A DNA stretch of 64,000 nucleotides from Lophius americanus (GCA_037951165.1 JBBDHG010000008.1:3467501-3531500); one strand, 5' to 3'. Positions 9,839 through 21,129 are shown, numbered from the stretch's first letter. Notes: generated by a model from the sequence alone, not told the origin. Translations and numbers: made by a program.

Positions 9839-11206
9839 CTGTGGGTACAAAATGCAGTACAAGCCCCAGATATTACATTCTGACCACCAGATCCGCATGA
9901 GAGATGCCTATTCATAAAGCTTCCAAGTTAAAAAAAAAGGACGATATTCAAAGAAAATTCTGATGAAGTTTCTTTAGTGAAACTAAACTGTTTTAGTTTC
10001 TTTTAGCACTTTGAGATTTGATCCAAATGTAAAGTGCATTATAAATTAAATGTATTATTATTATTATTATAACAGGTAAAGATAGAGATTATTCACAAAG
10101 CATGTTAACCTTTCAAAGAATTTCAGGGGAAAAACTCAAAAGTGAACAAATAAAAGTGAGTGGGGATTTAAATGCCAACAAACAGCTGTACTGCCCACAT
10201 TATAATCAAATAGATCAAGCGCTGAAATTACCAGCATGTAAATTAAGTCAGAAAAAAGTGTCGCTCCCGGTAGGAAAGATCGAGGTTCTACTTTTGTTCC
10301 AGGGATGGAGTATCTTTCAGTGAATTTTTGCCAACCATTAATGCAGTAATATCAAAACCAACAATCAACAGTAAAAACTGAAAAATGAGAACATTTCATT
10401 TTGTTAGTGCCTAGCGGTTTATAAGTGCTAATAGAACTTATAAACCGAGTTGTAGCTGAGAATGTCCAAACACTACCTTCTCCATTGCCGACTCACTTGT
10501 GCCCCTTTTGGCCGTAAATATAAAAACTAAACTATCCCAAATAGTTCTCCGTTAAAACCTAAATTTACATAAGGGCTCCTTGGCGGCTCTCAAAGACGTA
10601 AACCACTGCTGAACAAAAAGCACAAGTAAAGTTATCTCCAACACGCTTGAAACCATCTCGTTAAACAACAGATTTTTTTGTGATGCAGTTCTGTGGAGTG
10701 ATGAAACACTCCCTATTCGGATTAAGACTGAGTACTTGACACAGTTTTCATTAAGGAAATAAATCTATTTAAAGGGAATAGTCTGGCAGGGGCTTAAGGA
10801 AAGACAGGGAATTGACATTTTGAAAATGTGCTATGTTGGTGACCCACAAGAGGGAGATTTAAATAGCAGTCATGAGCAGGCTGCTAACTGAAACAAGAAG
10901 AGAATTGGGCAAAAATATCATTAAATTGGGCGGACAATGTGAGGATAGGATGCTATTAACCCTCCCAGAGAGGACAAGAACCATCATCACAACATGGACA
11001 ATACATGATTGGCAACCCAAATGACAAAATGTTAAAATGCTAATCCAAAGCTAACTTTAAGCCTGTTAGCATGCTACTGCTACACTAGTCCACCTCCTAA
11101 CAGCAGCTTTTAGAGCCTGGAACTGCCAGACTTAAACTTTCATCATTCGATATATAGCCTGAATCAATATGTGGATTAGTCTTTAGCATATACAAGTTTT
11201 ATTCAC
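9839..11206 (-). other. sos2 intron 16, mostly unrecognised
   Basis: 1368-bp intron containing a solo L2 tail at 10003-10072 (separate entry). The remainder shows no coding signal and no repeat I recognise. Confidence 0.55.
10003..10072 (+). repeat. Solo L2 LINE 3' tail
   Basis: TTTAGCACTTTGAGATTTG, ATCCAAATGTAAAGTGC, ATAAATTAAATG, then ATT repeats: the 3' end of the L2 family without its body, an extreme 5' truncation. Confidence 0.75.
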
Positions 11207-11369
11207 CTCAAATGTGTGGTCGAGTCTGTAGACCGGGACAGAGTTGATGGCACTGACCACCTCCAGCACACCATTAAAGTTGTTGAGCTCCTGGAAAACC
11301 TGCAAAATCTCGATGACCCGTGATAACACAGCCACCCTCTCTTCTAAATTCATTGTCTCTACGATGCAA
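11207..11369 (-). CDS. sos2: sos2 exon 16, CDC25 catalytic domain
   Basis: 163 nt, codons 810-864, ending in phase 0. Acceptor CTCAG, donor GAG|GTGAAT. It encodes CIVETMNLEERVAVLSRVIE, then ILQVFQELNNFNGVLEVVSA and VYRLDHTFE. NFNGVLEVVSA is the Ras-GEF family core that forms part of the Ras interface. Confidence 0.97.
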
Positions 11370-11471
11370 CTGAGAATGACAAACACACATTTACAGATTA
11401 TTGTGCTATCAAGGGATCTATATATTTTTTTGTGAATAAAATATTAGATTTATTAGAATCCTGTGACTCAC

Positions 11472-11591
11472 TTCTCAAACCAAAGTGTGAGGTTGGTGGT
11501 GTGACGGATCATTCGGAGCAGGTTTGGAGAGTTTTTCTCTTTGTCCTCTTTGGTCCAGACACTGCCAACCAGCTCAGAAGGCCGAACAGCC
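11472..11591 (-). CDS. sos2: sos2 exon 15, CDC25 catalytic domain
   Basis: 120 nt, codons 770-809 plus two bases of 810. Acceptor CCACAG, donor GAA|GTGAGT. It encodes RAVRPSELVGSVWTKEDK, then NLLRMIRHTTNLTLWFE, near-invariant in SOS proteins; RHTTNLTLWFE contacts the Ras-binding core. The codon split with exon 16 reads AAT (Asn) where human SOS proteins have Lys. Confidence 0.96.
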
Positions 11592-11737
11592 CTGTGGAAA
11601 AAGAGTATTTATTTTTAAAAGCAGACAGAACTAAATATAAACTACGAAGACTAAATTGGGGGTATTACTCAACAAATGTTATATCACATAAACCTTATAC
11701 TTTAAACTTATGCCGTTGCTCTTTCACAGTGACTTAC

Positions 11738-11960
11738 CTGTAGAGCTCGGATTCGAGCAGAGTCAGCTGGCGGGCAATCTCAATGGGATGCAGGGTCATG
11801 AGGTCGAATAATTCCACCTGGCCTGCTCTGCAGATGTGCCACTCAATGGGAGGTGGTGGGCTCTCAAAGGTGATACTGTGACTAACACCGTTTGATTGTG
11901 TCTGCAGCTTTCTCTTGATGATCTTATTGATGGACTCCACCCACTTTCTCATCGACTTAC
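11738..11960 (-). CDS. sos2: sos2 exon 14, end of REM and start of CDC25
   Basis: 223 nt, codons 696-769 plus two bases of 770. Acceptor AATAG, donor CAG|GTAAGT. It encodes GKSMRKWVESINKIIKRK, QSNGVSHSITFESPPPPIEW and HPIEIARQLTLLESELY. HPIEIARQLTLLE is the conserved first helix of the Ras-GEF catalytic domain. The NGVSH and PPPPIEW wording is SOS2-like. Confidence 0.97.
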
Positions 11961-13067
11961 CTATTAAAGAAGACAAAATGTATAAAATCATAAATGCTCT
12001 CAATGCTATGTGTTGAAAGATATATGGACTGGGTAATGTTAAATAAGAGAATACCGACAAAAACATTTAACTCAACAACCACACCTTCACTCAAATACAG
12101 TTCCTTCATTTCTCCCTAGAAAACAGAATGACATGAAAGAACTGGCAACAACGTCAAATCACCCAAGTTTCACATTACATGGGAAATGGGCTGAAGTGTT
12201 CCAGAAAACAACTGCTCCAATTACAATCTGTTTTTGTAATTAACACCATCAAAACGAAGTAGCATGAATTCAACCTTAATAGATAACCGGGGACGAACAA
12301 CTGCATGCATTATACTGTACAAACCGTTGTTTGGAAAAAGCAGTATTTTCCCTCCATTTTCACATCACACTCTCCCACCGGATGGTTTTAGTTGATCTAC
12401 AGTTGTTTAATTCCAGATACCATCATGAAAATAAAATATATTGGAATTATTGAAGAAAAATAAAAGTCCATGGGCTGTTCTCTATTGACTGTAGTTTTGT
12501 TCTTGTTTTCCATTACTCTGACTCACTTTTGGATATATAACAAATATTGTAATTGTTCTCAAATATGAGCTCTGCCACTCAACATGCCCAATCGGCCAGA
12601 AAGTTAAAAACTAAAGCCGACTACAACAACAACATGGGCCATGCTGCAAAAGGTAGGCCTGCAGTCACTCACTGCTGGCCTGACATTGGATGACAGCCAA
12701 ACTTCAGCCTGGTATGCCAGTGCCCTTTCCTACTAATTTGTTTAATTTGGTCTATGGTTATGTTTAGTAATCACCTAACAAAAACCATACATAATCTATT
12801 GGTTGTAAATTTCATTTGAGACATATTTGGGCAGAAAAGATTTAGGAAACAGTCCTTCTACAACCACTAAATGTATTTTTAGATTTCTGCAAATTACAAA
12901 GGATGTACTACTGTTTTGTAAACATGTAATTCATTGTTTAACATTTAAAATACAGTTTAATGATGATAACATGAGCAAATTTAGAATTAAGATGAGGGAA
13001 ATTTGAAAAATGTCCTGTTTATGTGAACATACCAAGATTGTGGAGACAAACTGAATCTAGTTCTGAC
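11961..13067 (-). other. sos2 intron 13, no recognised elements
   Basis: 1107-bp AT-rich intron. No coding signal and no repeat family recognised. Confidence 0.55.
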
Positions 13068-13180
13068 CTCGCAGTTGTATTTTGCTGGTGATGTACTCCT
13101 CTAATCGACTTCTCAACTCTGGATCGTTCTCAAAGTCATAGAAATGATGTTCGACCCACTGACGGAAGACATTGAGGACC
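13068..13180 (-). CDS. sos2: sos2 exon 13, REM domain
   Basis: 113 nt, codons 658-695 plus one base of 696. Acceptor TACAG. Donor CGAG|GTCAGA is weak at +3. It encodes RVLNVFRQWVEHHFYDF, then DPELRSRLEEYITSKIQLR. The VEHHFYDF motif is diagnostic. Relative to remembered human SOS1 and SOS2, the text before RGK carries about three extra residues (KIQ). Confidence 0.94.
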
Positions 13181-13327
13181 CTGTAAAGTAAACACATATC
13201 ACAGTTTTAACTTATTGTACTGTATATAATACCCTCTACTCATGTTTCATATGCAATTTCCGCTTTAACAGTTTTTGGCTTGTGGCCAGTTTTTATTTTT
13301 CAGTCTGGTTTGTTAACTTCTTTAAAT

Positions 13328-14340
13328 ACACTGCTCAAAAATTTAAGGGGACACTTAAATCAAAGATCGGATCTCGATGAATGACATATATATGTTTAAT
13401 ATCTTTACTGATATACTTTTGATATACATTTTGAAATTCATTGAGAACAAAACGATGTAAGAACATTAAGTTGAAACTAAAATGTTGAACCTATTAACAC
13501 CTGGATTCTAAATCACACCCAAAATCCAAGTGACTAACTGAAATCATATACAATCTTTCACATGAGCTCAGTGTCAACCAACTCTCATCTGTGAAGAGAA
13601 TCGGGCATCAATGGTGAATCCGCCACTTCTGGTGTTCTCTGATGAACATCAACTCCAAAGGAACTGCCTGTTGCTGGTCTATGACCACAGGTCCCATTAG
13701 AGGACGTTGGTCCCTCATGCCATCCTCATGGTCTCTGTTTCTGATACTTTTGTAGGAAAAATGCACAGCAGCAGCCCTCTGGAGGTAATTTCCTAGTGGT
13801 AAAGTAGTGCTCTTCTTGTTGCTCCTCAGACTGAGTAGCAAATACTGATCCTGAAGCTGGGTTGTTGCCCTTCTACGAGGCCTCCAACTCTTGTTGTGTA
13901 ACAGCTGGTCTCCTGGTATCTCCTCCACGCTCGATTCTGCGCTGGTAGACAAAACAAACCTTATAAAGGCACATTTGGATGTGCCATCACGGAGGAGCTG
14001 GAATACCTCTGCAACCTGAATTGGCTGCAGGTACTGCATTATATTGCCAGTAGTGACAAGGGCACTAGCATAATGCAAAACTAGAAAAAAATCAGTGAGG
14101 GGGGATGCAGAGACAGAAATGGTCTCTAGCCACCACCTTAAATTCCCTTTTCGAGGATTGTCTTGCGATTGCCTCTCCTTTCCACTTCTTCATTTGCACC
14201 AAAGCAGCTGAAACTGAGACTAAAAGGTGCCTTTGCTTCCTAACTGGACAGAATGATAACACAGGCATCTAACTGACCCTGTTTTATATTGTGATGATAA
14301 AGTGTTCTCTTAATTTTTTGAGAAATATAGTGTATGCTAT
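13328..14340 (-). mobile_element. Tc1-like transposon with decayed transposase
   Basis: Ends are similar inverted repeats: ACTGCTCAAAAATTTAAGG at the left and, reversed, TCTCAAAAAATTAAGAGAAC at the right, the CACTGCTCAAAAAAATTAAGG type common in fish, with TA at both edges. The minus strand between carries transposase text (a RRRATTQLQDQYLLL helix-turn-helix region, DHEDGMRDQRPLMGP, then HQKWRIHH and LFTDES in another frame). The open part is 13608-14078. About 1 kb, inactive, inside sos2 intron 12. Confidence 0.8.
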
Positions 14341-15438
14341 AAACAGAAACGTCAGGAAACTTTTGTGCTTTGAAAAAAAAAAAAAGAAGTAAGTTCTGAA
14401 GAAGTATTTTCATCTTCTTCTGGTTTAAAATTGATCTGCTGAGGGACCAGTAGTTCTCCCTACTCTTCTGGTATTCACTTGACATCTGGGTCTTGGGCAC
14501 CCAAAGTGTGGGGGGAGTGAAGGCAAATCTGTGTTGTCTGATCCTACGCAAAAGCTTAGCACAAATTGCTTATCCTGGTAGGAATGCATCAAAACACTCA
14601 CTGCATCCTAGACCTGTATTGGTGGCCAAACGGTGACCTACACAATATAAGACAAGTTGTTTAATTCTGTCGCTGACTGTGTATGAAGAACCTGTACCTT
14701 GGAGCATGCAACTACTTTTCCTTTCTGCTTTTGTTTTAATGTGGCTGTGCAAAGTTTTGCAGTAGCTACCAGTAACTGCACCTTGAACGTAGTCTAAGGA
14801 CATTTTCAAAAATAATAATCCGGGGACTCGGCTCGATCGAAGTTATATTGCATTTTTGCAGTTTCATCTGGTTTGGTTCGCTTTCACTCTGCTTTGGTCA
14901 GACGAACGAAACCTTCTGAACCACGTAACATAGTTGTATTGACTGCTCGTCTGTGACGGTAGTGAACTGATAAACACCAAAGAAGAAGAAAAAAACCCGA
15001 GTGTCCACCATGCACTCCGCGCCCAATGCTGAGGCAGGTACGGGAGACGCATGTGGCTTGGGTCCTCAGTGTCCTCGTCGGACCCGAGGGAAAGGACCGT
15101 CTCACACAGCAAGTTGCGGCCGTTAAGAGTTCCAGTGGGGCGGCTTGCGTCCCTTCCAGGACTGCGCTGGTGATTTCCACCTGCCTGCCTGATTGTCCAG
15201 CCTCCCTGCCCTGCCTGCCAAAACCCCTGTGCCTCTGTCCGAGATGCACGACAGGCACTGACAGCTGGTCGCAGCAGCGAGTTTAACGAGGATCAATGAC
15301 CTAATATACGTGAGGATAATGTCATTAAATTCCAGTGAAATACAGACTTCACTTATCCCTTGCAAATGCAATGTTTGACACACAGCTGTGGGGGTTTGAT
15401 TTCTAAATCACGAGGTCCCAAGGTAATGTCAGTCTCGT

Positions 15439-15461
15439 GTTGGATGACTAGGTCATCCAAC
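15439..15461. repeat. 10-bp perfect hairpin, 3-nt loop
   Basis: GTTGGATGAC, TAG, GTCATCCAAC. It lies within the presumed non-autonomous transposon of intron 12. Confidence 0.85.
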
Positions 15462-15650
15462 TGTTGTCATGGTTACAGGAACGCCAAGCGAGGTACTGAC
15501 ATGGATTTAAACGTATTAAATCACCTAGGTCCCACAATGCACTGTGCCTTGCTCCGCTTCCTACCTTTGGAATATAACTTGGTCTGCTTTGCCTTCACAC
15601 CACAAACAAACCACACCAGGGAACCTTGGAAGCGAACCAAGGCCTCCATT

Positions 15651-15709
15651 TTCAAGCTGTAGTTCGGACCAAACAGTGATCGCCTGTTTGGTCCGAACTA
15701 CAGTTTGAA
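15651..15709. repeat. 26-bp inverted repeat, one mismatch, 7-nt loop
   Basis: 15657-15676 (CTGTAGTTCGGACCAAACAG) is the exact reverse complement of 15684-15703. After one mismatched position the pairing resumes over five more base pairs (TTCAA/TTGAA). The loop is TGATCGC. Confidence 0.95.
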
Positions 15710-15783
15710 CGAGTGTTCACACCACCCCAGAGTTACCGGACTATCCCAGGAAATTAACGCTGATTTGCTCAAAGGTGTGAAAG

Positions 15784-17053
15784 CAACATAACTGTATCTG
15801 ATATTCAATATCTGAATGAGGATTCAGATACTGAAAATATAAACATTCAAGCTCAACAATAGAAGGTAAAAAGAAACATATTTTGTGGGGAATTTTGAAA
15901 GGAAAATAACCACTTAAAGGTGGCTTAAGGCTTTTAAATAGTGACCAATGGTCTAATTCTAATAAAATAGAATAGAATGCCTTATTGTCATTGCACAGCA
16001 CAGAGCAACTCCTCTCAGTGGTAAAAAATAATGAAACATTTATGAATTTAAAGAATAAAAAAAAAGCATACAAAACCCCCAAAAATGTAAAAGTAATACC
16101 CCCATATATAATACTGACATGCATAATGGAGGAAGCTGGAAATTACTCACACTTTTATCTTAGAGGCAAAATTGAGGATTTCATTGTTAACGGAAAAATC
16201 CGCATCAGGGACCCAGACGCCACCACTAATGAAAAAACTATATTTGAAATGCGGTGGATAAACAATAACCCCTATCACATGTGAATAATCACAGAATGAC
16301 AAAATTACCAAATTAGCCCAACAATGTAAAGAACAAGTATTATACGATAGCATGTGAAATGTGGGTTCGTAATCTTAATGAATGAATGACATTTCCAGAG
16401 GGAAAACTTTTGACCCCCTACCATTTTCCTTTATATTTGTGCATCTCATACTAAACTGTGTTAGATCTTCCAAAAATTTTAACATTAAAAAAAGGTGAAG
16501 TCAGTCAACACAAAATGCAAATTTTAAACCATAATTTTTTTTTAATAAGGGAAACAAAAGTTATCCAACACCTTTTAACTAGGGTTAGAATAAATTGGCA
16601 TAATGTTTTCTAACCTTAAAACTAACTAGTCGTTCCTTTTTTAGCATTAACAAAAGTAACCCTAGTTTCAAATTATCGGAATTTGACCGAGTCCTATTTA
16701 CATGCTTTTTAAATGCTTTAGTGCAGCCACACTGGAGGGTTTGGAGGAATGAGCTGCTTTTTTTAGTTAGAAGGAATCAAGTTGGGGGCCAATATTTTTT
16801 TTACAGTACTTTAATTGATCTTAGGCCACTAGCCTATGCAGGCTTTATTGAATGAATATGAGTAACAATTGATCCAGTCAATCCTCATGGAATCTAAAAT
16901 CTCAGATCTATATTGTTTTCCAAGTAGATCATGTAAACGCACATTTTTCAGAGGCCCAAAATTCAGAAGTTGGTATTAACTGATGCCCTGAGTGCAGCAT
17001 TACAGCAAATTACCTTTTCAAGAGACCCTGCTGTGTTTGGACAGTTGTATTAC
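15784..17053 (-). other. Rest of sos2 intron 12
   Basis: Contains AATAGAATGCC followed by TTATTGTCATTGCACAG near 15968-16000, a motif I remember as dispersed in fish genomes. Otherwise AT-rich with no coding signal. Confidence 0.4.
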
Positions 17054-17176
17054 CTGAGCTGGACTGGCTGTACATATTCTCTCCGAAATCTCTGGAGCTC
17101 CGCTGCCATTGGCTGGTCGCCATTCCAGAGAGCTTGTCGATCCTCTTCTGTCGGTTCCGGTTCAGGGATCTCAATC
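17054..17176 (-). CDS. sos2: sos2 exon 12, REM domain
   Basis: 123 nt, codons 617-657 plus two bases of 658. Acceptor CTAAG, donor CAG|GTAATA. It encodes RIEIPEPEPTEEDRQALW, then AAELQRFRREYVQPVQL. The acidic IPEPEPT loop and the FRREYVQPVQLR helix are SOS-specific parts of REM. Intron 12 downstream is 3873 bp and contains a Tc1-like element. Confidence 0.95.
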
Positions 17177-17340
17177 CTTAGGGGGAAGAAAAAAAAAAAT
17201 TCAGGATGTCGGGCTATCTATACAGATAACATCACAAAATGGGACTTAAAAATTACCATTTGAAGAAGTGTTGTTCTAATCGCTAGTGTATATGCCAAAG
17301 AGAACATGTGTGTGAACACAATTTTCTGGTTGAACTGTAC

Positions 17341-17422
17341 CTGTCTATCAGAAGCGTGAGAAGCTCCTGTGGTTTGCAGAATGATCGGTATGTGGTGAGA
17401 AACGTGCGCACAAAGTTAGGAT
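17341..17422 (-). CDS. sos2: sos2 exon 11, REM domain
   Basis: 82 nt, codons 590-616 plus two bases of codon 617; enters in phase 1 and leaves in phase 2. Acceptor TGTAG, donor CAG|GTACAG. It encodes DPNFVRTFLTTYRSFCKP, then QELLTLLID, the hallmark N-terminal motif of Ras-GEF REM domains. REM holds the distal (allosteric) Ras-GTP site together with CDC25. Introns on either side are 478 and 164 bp. Confidence 0.97.
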
Positions 17423-17511
17423 CTACAAACAGATTAAATCATTTAGATAAACACATACAACCATCATCAAAATACAGCTTTGCAAAATAACACACTAAGT
17501 TTGGCAGATTA

Positions 17512-17877
17512 AAAGAACAGTTCATCCAAAAATATATATTCAATCATTTTCTACTTCCATCTCAATAGTTAGGTGAAGATCCTTTACAAACACTATTGCA
17601 GAACAATTGCAGCTGAAGAAGATGGGGACTTGTTTCCAAGGAAAGCAACTTTAAATAAACATAAAATAACTGATAGCTGGAGATGTTACAAAAAGCTGTA
17701 TCGATTAATTTTATGTCTTAAACAATACTATAAACAATCTCCCATCCTCTTCAGTTGTGAATAATAGGACTGTTGTTATGCTGTGACTATTTCAAATGTT
17801 TTGTTAAGTATGAAAACTTCACCCGACTTCAACAGAATGAGATAATTAAGATTTTTTGGTGAACTATTCCTTTAAAA
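17512..17877. mobile_element. MITE in sos2 intron 10, TTA target duplication
   Basis: The ends are inverted: AACAGTTCATCCAAAAA at the left against AATAGTTCACCAAAAAAT (reverse complement of the right end). TTA occurs at 17509-17511 and 17878-17880, a 3-bp duplication as in PIF/Harbinger elements. The GTTCACCCAAAAAT type is abundant in fish. It carries no intact gene. The right edge is 20 nt from the exon 10 donor. Confidence 0.75.
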
Positions 17878-17900
17878 TTAAGTCGTGTGCATCATCTTAC

Positions 17901-18556
17901 CAGCATACATATGGTAGGTGAGCCGCTCTATGAGCTTTACCACTGAGCCAGCCTTAATAAGGGGAATGCCTGTTTTGCTCTGCACTTTGTCCTCAAACAC
18001 AATGTTCTCCTCAGAGTCCTGCACAGCAAAGCGATACACGTCTGGAGAAGGTAGCCTTAGTGGATGTGCCTGTTCCTCGTGCTGCAGCACTGTGTCCAAC
18101 ATGCGATCCAAAGTGGAACGGTACTGTAGAGTCACCAGTGCTGCCATCCATGCCGCCTTCTCCTCTGCTGTCCGTGCACAGAAAACGGCACAGTTTTCAT
18201 CCTTGCCTATCAGTTCAAACGTATGTCGCAGCTCTACAGAGTCATCGCGATCCACGATTCGAATCTTTCTCAGCACAAACTTCTCCTTCAGACGGTACTC
18301 TGCCCCACTGCCTGAACCAGGCATTCGTGAACTCTGATTGGCCTTGCAGCTTATCATCAATCCGTCAAACAGGAAGTTGTGTCTCTCGTGCTTAGCGCCA
18401 GCTCGTAACAGCGGGCCCTCAAGAATGAACTCGCTACAGCACTGACCAATGTCTTTTCCCTCCCAGCCGTCGATGCTCTTCTGAATCTCGTTCATTCGTT
18501 TGATGGCTAGTTGTTTGCTACGAACCTGCCTGCTGTACAGTCGGTACATGGGCTCA
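17901..18556 (-). CDS. sos2: sos2 exon 10, DH-PH linker, PH domain and start of REM
   Basis: 656 nt, codons 371-590, the largest exon after the terminal one and in the usual SOS position. It begins with the QLAIKRMNEIQ linker helix and the WEGKDIGQCC turn. The PH domain spans ~412-517 and includes FLFDGLMISCK and the C-terminal helix with its conserved Trp (EEKAAWMAAL). Three basic residues of the phosphoinositide-binding strand pair are kept (Arg422, Lys426, Arg429 in LLRAGAKHER). The exon ends with KLIERLTYHMYA at the REM start. The donor G|GTAAGA lies 20 nt from a MITE (see findings). Confidence 0.97.
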
Positions 18557-18805
18557 CTGTGAGGGAAAACATCACACAATTAAAACACTCAAAAATAACA
18601 CCTAAATATATGCAACGGATGTGGGATACAGCATCGTTCTCATAGGTGTGCGTTATAACTGTTGTTATGCATTGTTATGCAAAAGCTGCATAAGCAAAAT
18701 ATGCAGACTTAAATATCTGCTATTAAATATCATGCAGAATAAATTATCATATGAATATTAATTATTAAGAAAACTCTTAAACAATTATTAAGAGAGAGGG
18801 CATAC

Positions 18806-18933
18806 CCAGGTTTACGGCGAGGTTGGTACTTGGCGTAGATGCGCTCCACACTACACTGGAGGTTAAGCAGTGCTGTGATAGCCTGTTTCAGACATTCTCT
18901 GTCATCTTGGTCTTGACTGCGCTCCTGAAGTTG
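18806..18933 (-). CDS. sos2: sos2 exon 9, end of DH domain and linker
   Basis: 128 nt, codons 329-370 plus two bases of a Gly codon completed by exon 10. Acceptor ACAAG, donor TGG|GTATGC. It encodes QLQERSQDQDDRECLKQAIT, then ALLNLQCSVERIYAKY and QPRRKP. ECLKQAITAL is the last DH helix, followed by the basic linker into the PH domain. Intron 9 downstream is 249 bp. Confidence 0.95.
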
Positions 18934-19009
18934 CTTGTAAACACACACACAAACACAAATTCTACAGATATTTTTGATTGCAAAAACAAATGGGAAAATT
19001 ATCTCCGGG

Positions 19010-19895
19010 CGTTGTTGAGCGTATCACCAGGTTTCAACGAGTCAAATTTAAGACTTTTTAAGACCATTTTAAGACCATTTTGATTGGAATTTAACACCCA
19101 TTTCACGTCTATTTAAAAACACTATGAACGCAATTGAAGACCTACTCCATGTTCATACTGGCAAAAAGTATTAAGAATATGAAAAAAATTAAGAACCCCA
19201 GTTTTACCTGCAAAGTAAATCAATTTATTCAGTGAAACACATTACTTCTAGCAGCTGGTTGTTCAAAACTGCTTCATGTTTTTCTGATTTGGCATGCGAC
19301 TCCAGAGAAGCTATGCTAAATGTTCCAAGTTTCAGATTTTTCTTGCAGAACTAGGAACCGGTTCAAAAAGGTTTCCAGGCACCAGCTTATAACAGGCACT
19401 AAATCGACAGCTCCCTAACCGTAGCTTATTGAATTTTCATTTATCCATTTTCCTGATTTTATTACTGTGACTCTGAGGAAATAAATGTCAGGAACATTAG
19501 CTTTACACTCTCGACAAAGTTTCTCCACACGACACCAGCACACCACACCCATTGACTGCAGTGGGTCAGTGGGTGTTTCAACAAATTCTATCAGTGGAGC
19601 ACAGCTCATGCCTTTGGTTCCGTCTAAAACAGAACTAAGCGCAGTAGCAAACCATAGCTGATCAACTGATCATTATGGTTTTGTTACGGCAAACTTAATA
19701 TTGAAATATTTAAATGCAAGACAATGAATTTCTGTTTTTTTGATGAAAGTAACATTAATTCATTTTTAAGACCTGCCAGATTAGTTTTTAAGACGTTTCA
19801 TTAAAAAAAATGTTTGGAGAGTTTTTAAGGCCTTAAATTCAGGTTATTGAATTTTAGACTTTTTATGAGATTTTAAGACCCCGCGGCTACTCTGT
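19010..19895. mobile_element. Non-autonomous DNA transposon (intron 8)
   Basis: Left part has GTTTCAACGAGTCAAATTTA then repeated TTTTAAGACCA. Right part has GAATTTTAGACTTTTTATG and TTTTAAGACCCCGCGG. This AAATTTAAGACTTTTTAAG type recurs in vertebrate genomes as hAT-like non-autonomous copies. The limits are approximate and the family name is not certain. Confidence 0.5.
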
Positions 19896-20899
19896 TGTTG
19901 TTTATCAGGAGGCAAAGAAGAAATTCACACAACAGTTGCATTGCATTTTCTATTAAATGGTGATGTTACCATGGAGATGTTGCTTTACTTGGATAAAGCA
20001 CAAGCCAAATTAAGTACTCACTTCTAATTCCTTGAAACTTGGACCCTAAGACAATTTAACATTTGGAATACTGTGTTCAATAATTCATAGCCTAAGATGA
20101 TTAAAAAAATATATGATTTTTCAGATTTGTGGATTTTGATCTAATGCTCGCACATTATATATAACTTATTTCACATTATATCTAACATATTTCACAAACA
20201 CATCAATTTGAATGATAATTAATGTACTACCTAAAGGTGGAAGTGTCATATCTCTTCCCCTCTCCGTACTATGACTCAATATATACTCTCCCAGATCTGG
20301 ATTTAATTGCATTGATGTATTGTGGAATATAATGAAATGTTCATAATTCAGTATTTCTATTCTGGTGTTATTTTTGTGTTGAATAGCAAACTCAACCAAA
20401 TTCCAAATCCATACCTGGATCTGCTTAAAAATTTGAACAAATCTTCTTTCCTTGACCGACGTAAACTTTCATCAAAATTTGTTGCCAACTTTTCCAAACA
20501 TCTTGTGGACAAACAAACATGAGTGATAATAAACACCTCCAAGTCTCGCTGGGAGAGTTGATGATATCACGATTAACTACTGGATTACATACATAGCATC
20601 GACAATAGCAAATTTGTTGAAGGATCGTCTTATTAAAACTCTTACAAATGAGTAGAACAGAGCCATAGAAAATGCAATTCCGTGCTTTCTCTTGTTAGCG
20701 ATAGGTACTTTTAGAGCGTTCTTCTCATGAATTCCAAAGATTCAGCAATGAACAAGGCACCAGATGTTGCACCAGCAAGATTCAAAGCCAATAATACTCC
20801 ACTGTAAGAGTTCAAAGGGCCAGTGTAAGCTGCTTGCAGCTTATGTGTTGGAGTTGCCAACTTGTAGTAAGAATCGGAGTCTGATGTGTCAGGACATAC

Positions 20900-20998
20900 C
20901 TGCAGTAACTCAAAGTAGTGCATACAGTGGTATACTGGGACCATCATCAGCTGTGGAAGGACATACTGGACTGCTTCTTTGAAGCCTTCTGCAACTGA
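20900..20998 (-). CDS. sos2: sos2 exon 8, DH domain
   Basis: 33 codons (296-328), phase 0 at both ends, acceptor CTCCAG, donor CAG|GTATGT. It encodes SVAEGFKEAVQYVLPQLMMV, then PVYHCMHYFELLQ, the DH helix around the conserved PVYHC motif. It is an isolated 99-nt exon between introns of 8.4 and 2.0 kb. Confidence 0.96.
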
Positions 20999-21129
20999 CT
21001 GGAGACACACAGACACACAAGAACTGTTAATTTGACCTAATGGAAACAACATGTGACTTTTTGAATTTTATTCCATTAAGAAAATCTTTGTTAGAATCTA
21101 ATCAACAATTTGGACAATTGTCGACTAGC

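Larger units (their letters stand above)
14870..15783. mobile_element. Probable non-autonomous DNA transposon region
   Basis: A GC-richer island in intron 12 with GGTTTGGTTCGC...CTTTGG at the left and GGTCCGAACTACAG, TGTTCACACCACC and GGTGTGAAAGC at the right. Such inverted GGTGTGAA/GTTTGGTCCG motifs recur in fish MITE families. It contains two inverted repeats listed separately. The family is not identified and the limits are approximate. Confidence 0.4.

Noticed and set aside
18806..18948. Reading exon 9 straight on into the GYALSLNN extension
   Set aside because: The TGG|GTATGC donor joins in phase to exon 10 and restores the conserved SOS linker.
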